Shown here: in pieces, positions 36,581 to 42,500 of the stretch
Position numbering within the stretch: position 1 is the first letter of the stretch
Layout of the letters: each line of letters starts with the position of its first letter
Assembly: GCA_905221605.1 (NCBI GenBank)
Contig: CAJNDS010002099.1
Coordinates: 595,400 to 637,899, forward strand
Reading direction: 5' to 3'
Source: Symbiodinium natans
Lineage: Eukaryota; Sar; Dinophyceae; Suessiales; Symbiodiniaceae
DNA: 42,500 bases
Position numbers and translations under genes: made by a program
Notes under the pieces: model-generated
What the model saw: only the letters and a program-made list of their open reading frames with translations
Told to the model about the DNA's origin: nothing
The model's database searches: none

Positions 36581-37155
36581 AGGTTTGGGGCCTTTAGGAG
36601 GTTTAGGGTTTGGGAGTTTTTCATTTCTTGTCGAGCTCTGGAAAGACTTCCGGGCGGCTTGAGCGGGGGGGGGGGGGGGCGCAACATTCAGGGCTTCGGG
36701 ATTTGAGGGTTCGGGGGTCGGGGTTGCTCTGGGGCTGAGGGTTTTTGCAGCTTCCAGGTTTGGCATGCTGATCAGGATTCAGGGACGTTGTCGGTGAAAA
36801 GCATCGTTTGGCTCCTACTAAGCTCGAAGGCTTTCCATGCCCAACACTGTTCAAGCACACGCATCTTCATAAAGCAGTCGGGCGGGGTGCATCCCCTCTG
36901 AAGTCCTTCTTACGAGTAATCCGATTACTAAAGGTACCAGCACGGGGCCCCCAAATGCAGGGACAACAGCCACGGGCCTGCCAACAACTTTCAAAACCCC
37001 CAGGGCTGGCCCTAATTTTGATACCTTTGACCCGGGCTGGCACACATCTCTTTGAGCCGAAGTCCATTTCCCCTCCTAAAGGCTCTTGTAGCGGCTCATT
37101 CGCCGTAAACCCAGGACCAAGCCCTCAAACCAACAAGACCTACCTGTGACGTAGT
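36581..37155. other. spacer
   Basis: GGTTTAGGGTTTGGG words at 36590-36620 and a 14-G run at 36665-36679. No gene was recognised. Confidence 0.3.
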
Positions 37156-37377
37156 GTGAGATCTTTGAGGGGTTCAAGTTTTGTCGAACAGACCGTGATG
37201 GTGAATAGAAAATGGAAGACTACTATGCACAAACTCATAACCCGTAGTCGCTCAAAATCGCATCCCACCCCTGACCCCCGCACACCTGGCAAGATGTCCA
37301 TGGCCCTCTTCCGGCGTTTAGACCCCACCTCCACTGGCATGGTGCACCAGGATCAGGCGTCCTTAAGTGGGGCTTGA
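37156..37377 (+). CDS. candidate exon with EF-hand-like loop
   Basis: Frame 1 is open to TGA 37375-37377. The C-terminal part reads MSMALFRRLDPTSTGMVHQD. The 12 residues encoded at 37321-37356 fit a degenerate EF-hand loop: Asp at 1, Thr at 3 and 5, Gly at 6, Val at 8, Gln where Glu is usual at 12, with a hydrophobic helix before it. Calcium binding would be weak or absent because position 12 is not acidic. The upstream part (VNRKWKTTMHKLITRSRSK) is basic. A splice acceptor before MSMAL (GGCAAG) is possible. Confidence 0.35.
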   Translation: MRSLRGSSFVEQTVMVNRKWKTTMHKLITRSRSKSHPTPDPRTPGKMSMALFRRLDPTSTGMVHQDQASLSGA

Positions 37378-37729
37378 GGGTAGAAGCCTCCCTGAACAGA
37401 TAGCAGTTCCGTTCATGTCTAGTAGGTGCGAGATGGCTTCTTGGTGTTCGGGATTTAAGGAGGTTGGGGCTTTCGGGATAACATGTCTGGTCTACACTTC
37501 AGGTTCAGAAGATGACTGTTTCTTTGGTTGCCCTAAGCCCACGAAACCCGCACTTCTGCAGGCACCACATGGTCCCTAGGACTCGGAACGGCCTGGAGTT
37601 CTAGGGTCCGGAGCTCTATTTGCAACTGCCTTTCTTCAGCAACTGTCCTTGGTATGACCCTAACATGGAAGGGCCGAAAGGGGTTTGTGGGGTTTTGGGC
37701 GCGACAGTTCAAGGCCCCAAGTGTCCTAC

Positions 37730-37820
37730 CCCGAAGCCCTAAAGCCCTAAAGCCCAAAAGCCCAAAAGCCCATTCGCCTCCAGATCCTAAGCCCTGAGCC
37801 CTGAGCCCTGAGCCCAACGG
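37730..37820 (+). repeat. short AAAGCCCTAAAGCCC and GAGCCCT tandems
   Basis: GCCCTAAA / GCCCAAAA repeated five times, then CTGAGCC repeated four times. Confidence 0.75.
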
Positions 37821-37977
37821 AACGACCAAACAGCATACCGGTCGAGCCCCCCCATGTCTTGAGAGCCACGGCAGCACGACCAAAGGGGTCTAGGGCGGGT
37901 TTAGAGGTTTTAGGGCCTTTAGGGATTCATGGCCCAGGGCCCCAAACCTGAAAGCTCAAGCTCCAACCTCCTGGCAG

Positions 37978-38054
37978 TTGCAGAGCATCTGGCCCACCTT
38001 GACGCAGCACGTAGAGGCTCGTGGGAGCTTAGGGCAGCCGCTCCAAAGCGTTGA
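37978..38054 (+). CDS. candidate exon, helical
   Basis: After CCAACCTCCTGGCAG, two bases then AEHLAHLDAARRGSWELRAA and APKR, TGA 38052-38054. Coding-like amphipathic helix. Confidence 0.42.
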
Positions 38055-39232
38055 ACCCCCGAAACCTTGTGCGAAAGCACAGCAAGCACCGGAAGTTTGG
38101 CCCGCTCGAGGGCTTAGGGGTCTGGAGCAAACTGAGGGTTTCCGGACTCCAACACCCCTCCCAATCTTTGGCGCCAACCCTTTCGGGCTTTCGGGGGATT
38201 CGGGACTCACGTCCGAAGTCCTGGGGTGGGGCATAGTGGCATAGGAGTTTTTTTGCTTCAGGTAGGCTGGAGGCGCGGGCTTGGCGGTGAGACCCGAAGG
38301 GGGCTTAGAGGGATTTAGAGTCATCGAACTATCCGAATCCCCAAGTCCTCCAAAAGCATTGCGCCGGCTTGAATGTGAATGTTTCTGAGTTTCCCACTGG
38401 TTGAGAACCAAGATGGTCTTTTGAGGACAGTGTTTTTGAAGGTCTTTCTGGGTATAGGCCCCCCTTTAGGAGGCCCTCTGAAAAGGGGGCTGCAGGTGCA
38501 GGGAGGCTTGATGGACTCCTTGACTTTCAAAAGGGCCCCTTGGCCCAACACCCTGATCCTCATTCTGTAGGTTTCAGTAGGGCTCTGTAGGGTTGCCGCA
38601 CCTAGAACCGTAATGCAGAGCAGGTACAAGAACTTTGCAATGTAAGTACCCATGAACCCTCAAGTAGGTTTGACGGGCACGTCTCCCCAATTCGGCTCGC
38701 AGGGCGTTCCGCGCGAGCTCAAAGCGCCACTTGGGCCTTTGGTATTAGGCTTGATCTAAAGGGTCTTTCTGGGCAATTGTTTGGGGTTCCCATTTTTTTG
38801 GGATCAATTTTTTGATCAACTTCCATTTCGTGACGTTATGTGTTGTTATTCTTTGACTTTAGGTACCCCACAGATACCCCGAAACGATTGCACAGCGGGG
38901 AAGGGTTATTGTTTGGGGTTTGAGGTTTGGGGTTTGAGAGGTCATGGTAGCAGCTTGCAACTTTGGGGTCAGCGTCCCCGCGAACGTAAGCATGCACAGC
39001 GCGGGAAGATTTTTTGCACCTCACCCAAGCCCCTCAGAAGATTGAGAGCATAGGGTCTAAGAAAAGGGATTCACACATGCTAGACTCATACTCTTTTTTA
39101 CTAGCTCTGTCTCTCGCTTTCCATGTGCCTGATCTGTAGATCTACGTACCCATCTATCTATCCATCTATCAATCGATGTATCCCCCGAACTCTGTGTATG
39201 TATATAGGCAATTTCTGTCTTCATCTTTTCAG
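38055..39232. other. spacer
   Basis: GGTTTGAGGTTTGGGGTTTGAG at 38916-38938 and GATA/ATCT-like words near 39150-39180. No gene was recognised. Confidence 0.3.
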
Positions 39233-39315
39233 AACTTGAGCAATTCATTTCGTAAGAGACTCCAAGTGCCTGCGCCTGACACGGCCCGAGGCAGCGGCGG
39301 CAGCGCAGTGTCCAG
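39233..39315 (+). CDS. candidate exon, basic/disordered
   Basis: Good acceptor (TGTCTTCATCTTTTCAG). Reads NLSNSFRKRLQVPAPDTARG then SGGSAVS. The other two frames are closed. Donor CCAG|GTGCGT, or a phase-0 alternative GCA|GTGTCC at 39308. Confidence 0.5.
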
Positions 39316-39421
39316 GTGCGTCCTTTGGGACCGGGACGTTGTGCCCTGTGTAAGCTAAACACTACTTGAAGTTTCATGGGAGTCTTACTTATGACTCTTC
39401 AAGTACACAGTATACATGCAG

Positions 39422-39514
39422 GAACCCCTGCCTTCAAGCCCACGGCCTCTTAACCACCTTGAAAAGGTCTCGACTGCGGAGTGGCAGTCCCTTATGGCGG
39501 CCCTCTGTGCAGTG
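39422..39514 (+). CDS. candidate exon, 31 codons phase 0-0
   Basis: After GTATACATGCAG, reads EPLPSSPRPLNHLEKVSTAE then WQSLMAALCAV. The donor is GTG|GTAGGC. It joins the next segment in phase through a 92-bp intron. Confidence 0.55.
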
Positions 39515-39606
39515 GTAGGCGGCTCTTGGGGAGGGTTCCGGGGCTCGAAGGGCTGGTATTTGGGGTTTCGGGTGGTTCAGATCTTTACAGAAACAGAGTG
39601 TCCCAG

Positions 39607-39711
39607 GATCTCTGCGGGTTGATCAGTCAAGACTTCAGGGCGTCACGGGTTCCATTCCGTTCCAAGGAGTGCCTTGCAGGGCTTTCGCACGCAAAGCTCC
39701 CGGAGCCCTGA
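39607..39711 (+). CDS. candidate exon, continuation of 39422-39514
   Basis: After GAGTGTCCCAG, reads DLCGLISQDFRASRVPFRSK then ECLAGLSHAKLPEP and TGA 39709-39711. The combined sequence looks like one globular helical protein. No family was recognised. Confidence 0.5.
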   Translation, partial: DLCGLISQDFRASRVPFRSKECLAGLSHAKLPEP

Positions 39712-39859
39712 AAAGTTTAGGGGCTTTCAGGTGCTTCCAGCCCGGAGTCTAAATCTGCGCTTCGGCCAAACCCCCAAAATGCGAAACCCGAACCCTAGGG
39801 GCCCTAAACCCCGAACCAGATCCTAAACAGCAGCCAGGGACCCGCCGCTTCAAGTCCAG

Positions 39860-39901
39860 CATGCGCCGGGCAGACGTCGTCATCTCGAAAAGCTCCTTGG
39901 G
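39860..39901 (+). CDS. candidate micro-exon
   Basis: After CTTCAAGTCCAG, reads MRRADVVISKSSLG. A GT donor lies at 39902. It is preceded by an AAACCCC/CCCTAAACCCC run and followed by TTTGAGGG...CCCTCAA. Confidence 0.35.
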
Positions 39902-40001
39902 GTGATCGTTGTGATCGTTGGCTTTGAGGGTTCTCGGGGTGCAGCCCTCAACCCCCGTAAGACCTCAGCCTCAGCCCCTCCCTCGAAAAACAGAGAAATT
40001 T

Positions 40002-40078
40002 GAGAGAGAGAGAGAGAGAGAAGAAGAGAGAGAGAGAGAGAGAGAGAAAGAAAGAAAGATAGAAAGATAGATAGATAG
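40002..40078 (+). repeat. (GA)n / GAAA / GATA compound microsatellite
   Basis: Two GA runs followed by AAAGAAAG and AGATAGATAG. Confidence 0.95.
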
Positions 40079-40081
40079 CAG

Positions 40082-40082
40082 T

Positions 40083-40115
<33 letters not shown>

Positions 40116-40117
40116 GT
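40082..40117 (+). repeat. (TA)n microsatellite
   Basis: Alternating TA with two TATG interruptions. Confidence 0.95.
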
Positions 40118-40240
40118 ATGTGTGTGCGTATGTATGTATGTATGTATGTATGTATGTATGTATGTATGTATGTATGTATGTATGTATGTATGTATGTATG
40201 TATGTATGTATGTATGTATGTATGTATGTATGTATGTATG
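40118..40240 (+). repeat. (TATG)n microsatellite
   Basis: About 28 TATG units, nearly perfect. Frames over it encode YVCM or HTYI repeats and are artefacts. Confidence 0.97.
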
Positions 40241-40729
40241 TGGATATACATATATACACATAATATACATGTGTATATGTCTATGTGTCAAGAGAGTACG
40301 CCGTAAAGCTTAAGAGTTAGACCACCACATGCTTTCTGAGCCTAGCAATCGAGGCTTTCCGTCGCAGAAGCCCTCCTCTGCCGGCAGCGTGCAAAAGCGC
40401 GAGCCCTTCTACTGTTCTTTCGTGTTTAGGGAGGGGCCCAGTTCATCCAGGGTTCAGGTTCTTTGGTAAGGGGGTTGAAGGGCTGTTCAGGCCTGGGGTG
40501 CTGGTTGAGTGCAGGTTATCGGGGATTACCCACGACAGCATGGGTAGATCCAACTGCAGGCAGAGCTTCTTCGTTCGGCTTTGTGTCAAGCCATGCACCC
40601 TAACCCCTGCACCCTGAGCCCTATGCTCCCGCTTATGCCCTGTACCCCGAAGTCCCTTGCGGAGATGAGATCTCCCAGCAGCACTCCCCTAAACCCTACA
40701 CGCTAGTTGCGGGGTTTGAGGTTACGGAA
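40241..40729. other. spacer
   Basis: CACCCTAACCCCTGCACCCTGAGCC at 40597-40621 and CCCTAAACCC near 40688. No gene was recognised. Confidence 0.3.
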
Positions 40730-40912
40730 GTGTCTCAACAACGAAGGTCCTGTGCTCCGACTGTGCGGGTGGAGACACCTCCGGAGGCGCGGGTGCACGA
40801 CTCCCGTGAACCCTCAACCCCCAAAATCGTAGAACTGCCCAAAGCCTTCAGCAGGACACAGAAGGAACTTTCAGAGTGCCGCACTCTTGGAATTCAGGAT
40901 GAAGGGTCCTAG
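40730..40912 (+). CDS. possible exon, unknown
   Basis: Open frame with RRSCAPTVRVETPPEARVHD in its first half. The second half coincides with CCCTCAACCCCC intron-like words, so the exon probably ends near 40812 (a GT at 40805 is one option). Confidence 0.3.
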   Translation: MSQQRRSCAPTVRVETPPEARVHDSREPSTPKIVELPKAFSRTQKELSECRTLGIQDEGS

Positions 40913-40948
40913 TGCCCAAGCCCCTGCACCTCTCGAAGGCGGTCGAAG

Positions 40949-41095
40949 GTTTCACTTGTCCTGCGACTTGTCGAACGCTTCGCCGTTGAGTGCAGGATAC
41001 CGCCTGTAGAGGTGTTCGATCAGCCACCGAGGCGCATTTGCGTGGGAGTTTATGGTCTGCAGAGGGTTTGTGGAGTTTACGGCCCAAACCCTTAA
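40949..41095 (+). CDS. candidate exon, unknown
   Basis: After GGTCGAAG, reads VSLVLRLVERFAVECRIPPV then EVFDQPPRRICVGVYGLQ. It probably ends near 41062 (CTGCAG); the frame stays open to TAA 41093-41095. Alternating hydrophobic pattern, coding-like. Confidence 0.42.
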   Translation, partial: VSLVLRLVERFAVECRIPPVEVFDQPPRRICVGVYGLQRVCGVYGPNP

Positions 41096-41160
41096 ACTCT
41101 AAACTCCCAAGCTCTGCAGAGGACAGAAACGCCAACTCCACTACAGCCCCAGAACCCTAA

Positions 41161-41358
41161 GCTGCGAAATTCCCTCCAGAGTCTTTGTGTGGAGGGAACG
41201 GTGAGCGCGGGGTGGCGTCGAGGGGAGACTTTTCAGTTGATTCGTGGGCGCGCAGCGGGGTTGTGGAGCTATGGTCAGGTCTCAAAGTTGTGGTCCCTGT
41301 GCGGGTCCCTCTTCTACGGCCCCTGATATCAGGGTACCCCAAAAGGGACCATCATTGA
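41161..41358 (+). CDS. candidate C-terminal exon, 65 codons
   Basis: Open from after TAA 41158-41160 to TGA 41356-41358. Reads AAKFPPESLCGGNGERGVAS, DFSVDSWARSGVVELWSGL and VVVPVRVPLLRPLISGYPKR. It has no ATG. It may begin at the AG before TTGATTCG in a different phase. The opposite strand is also open, so orientation is not fully certain, but plus fits its neighbours. Confidence 0.4.
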   Translation, partial: AAKFPPESLCGGNGERGVASRGDFSVDSWARSGVVELWSGLKVVVPVRVPLLRPLISGYPKRDHH

Positions 41359-42170
41359 CAGAGCCCATGGATCGTTGGCTCAGCCTCTGACCCTCGCTTC
41401 CACAACCCATCCCCCCTCCCCCCTCTCCCCGAAACCCTCAAAACCGTCAGCATGTGTAAGCGCCAAAAACTCCACAGGTCGGTGGCCCGCCCGCTCCGCC
41501 GTCACCGTCGGCCAAGCCGCAGGCACTCAGAAGCAGCCTGAAAAGAAAACCCTCAAAATGAAAGCTGCGCCTCTAAGCTCTTTAAGCTCAGCGTCCCTGG
41601 AGCCCAATAGCCCAAACAAACTAAGCAAGTGCTTTTGCAGCCTTTCAAGGCTTGCGGAACTCCTTCCCACTAACTACCAGAGGGCTGTTTAGTTAGGATC
41701 TCAGCACCGCAAAATTCTGTGTACAAGGACAACTGCGCACGATGTCGGTACTGTCTGGGGACGGCTGTGCTCGTTTAGCTCCGGTGGCATCTTGCGTCGT
41801 CGCCGTGCCAGTCCGCGCAAGGATGTGTACGGTCATGGCAGTTTGTGGAGAGGTACTGTGACCGTTGCTGCGCTGGACGCATGCATGAAGCCTCTTCTGT
41901 CGAACGTGTTTGACGTTGTAGTTTGTGCTTGATGCAGTCTTGCGAAAATGGCATGTGAGTGCGGTGCCATGTGAAGCCCTAAACTTAAACTTCACTCGGA
42001 AAAGACTTTCGGTCGGCAAATGTGCATGCCCTTGATCGAAACATCACACACACATATGCACACACCGCATGGTGGACACTGATACCTGACGTTGCACGTG
42101 TTGTTGCGTTTTTATGTTTCGCGCGTGTTGGCTAAAGCATACTTAGACGAGCTTGAAAAGCCGCGATGTT
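41359..42170. other. unassigned sequence
   Basis: Plus frame 41375-41692 and minus frame 41693-42019 show no motif. Poly-C/CCCTC runs at 41410-41430. Confidence 0.25.
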
Positions 42171-42383
42171 TCAAGGCTCACAGCTTTGAGCCTTGGCAAA
42201 GGCTTCAAATGCATTAGGTGCATAGCATGTGCTGCAGACATATTCAACATCATTCTCCTGCCCGTAGCAGCATACTGCTTCCAATGCTGCTGGCTGTTGC
42301 TCACCCCCCCCCCCCGGCGCTCTTAACTTTCTGTTGCATTCGCATTCCGAGCATCTCCAGGAAAAGTCTTCGCACCTTAGCAC
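42171..42383 (-). CDS. possible Cys-rich ORF with two CXXC pairs
   Basis: 70 codons on the minus strand: WRCSECEC near the start and VEYVCSTCYAPNAFEAFAKA near the end, two CXXC pairs that could bind one zinc. A Gly run in the middle comes from a poly-C tract at 42303-42316. It is the only convincing minus-strand host-like candidate. It may be a retroelement fragment. Confidence 0.3.
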   Translation of the reverse strand: MLRCEDFSWRCSECECNRKLRAPGGGGEQQPAALEAVCCYGQENDVEYVCSTCYAPNAFEAFAKAQSCEP

Positions 42384-42419
42384 ACTGTTTGCTGTGGCAC
42401 TCTTCGCTCGCCTTGAATA

Positions 42420-42462
42420 TCCTAAACCCTAAATCCTAAACCCTAAATCCTAAACCCTAAAA
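42420..42462 (-). repeat. interstitial telomere-type heptamers (CCTAAAC/CCTAAAT)
   Basis: Six consecutive 7-mers alternate CCTAAAC and CCTAAAT, with the last CCTAAAA. The reverse complement is TTTAGG(G/A), the Arabidopsis-type telomere repeat also reported for dinoflagellates, in a 14-bp higher-order unit. Confidence 0.9.
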
Positions 42463-42500
42463 TTCCAAGCCTTAAGCCACACAGGCTGGCGGCCCGCCTT

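Noticed and set aside
39880-40313. Tyr/His/Ile/Thr-repeat ORFs
   Set aside because: Translation of GA, TA and TATG microsatellites.
1-42500. CRISPR arrays, bacterial promoters, operons, riboswitches and terminators
   Set aside because: None seen, and the eukaryotic gene structure makes them implausible.

Overview
The window looks like nuclear DNA of a dinoflagellate, probably a Symbiodiniaceae or Suessiales relative. The evidence is: (1) decayed Ty1/copia and non-LTR elements of the kind common in these genomes; (2) one gene split into very short exons whose reading only makes sense with GT, GC and GA 5' splice sites; (3) heavy seeding of non-coding DNA with TTTAGGG/CCCTAAA-like words; (4) many simple repeats and G/C-homopolymer tracts. 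No bacterial operon, rRNA, tRNA, CRISPR or organellar gene was seen. The species call is inference.

Layout. 0.45-0.84 kb: gag-like remnant with a CCHC zinc knuckle. 1.3-1.8 kb: ATC/TGA-type microsatellites, then AT-rich DNA. 3.3-8.7 kb: a frameshifted Ty1/copia element (reverse transcriptase, RNase H, then an extra downstream ORF). Its RNase H is split at codon level by a second element at 5077-7553. That element is a non-LTR insertion with an 11-bp target-site duplication and an internally inverted 5' part (C2H2/C2HC fingers on the minus strand), followed in sense by a low-complexity linker, an unrecognised domain and a ubiquitin-specific-protease (USP, C19) domain. 9.4-9.86 kb: cluster of TTCGAA palindromes with a fold-back pair. 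10.56-11.1 kb: an inverted/direct array of an 11-bp word between two G-tract blocks.

15.0-20.5 kb: the best host gene, a multi-exon membrane protein of the VTT (SNARE-associated / TVP38-TMEM64 / DedA-like) family on the plus strand. I assembled it from exons of 31-104 bp by matching reading phase and family motifs. One intron holds a 0.73-kb tandem array that reverses orientation twice.

20.5-42.5 kb: a mosaic of short plus-strand coding-like segments, separated by introns or spacers rich in GGGTTT/AAACCC words. These are listed as candidate exons when an open frame of coding character begins right after an AG and, where possible, ends at GT/GC/GA. Most are unrecognised. The longest is a 231-codon alpha-helical segment at 27.67-28.36 kb, just downstream of a 10-copy CCTAGG-containing repeat. 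Other simple arrays are a 0.46-kb CT-rich array (26.75-27.2 kb), GA/TA/TATG arrays (40.0-40.24 kb) and six telomere-type heptamers (42.42 kb).

Nearly all recognisable host coding is on the plus strand, as in dinoflagellate unidirectional gene arrays. Exon boundaries outside the VTT gene are provisional: transcript data would decide them.
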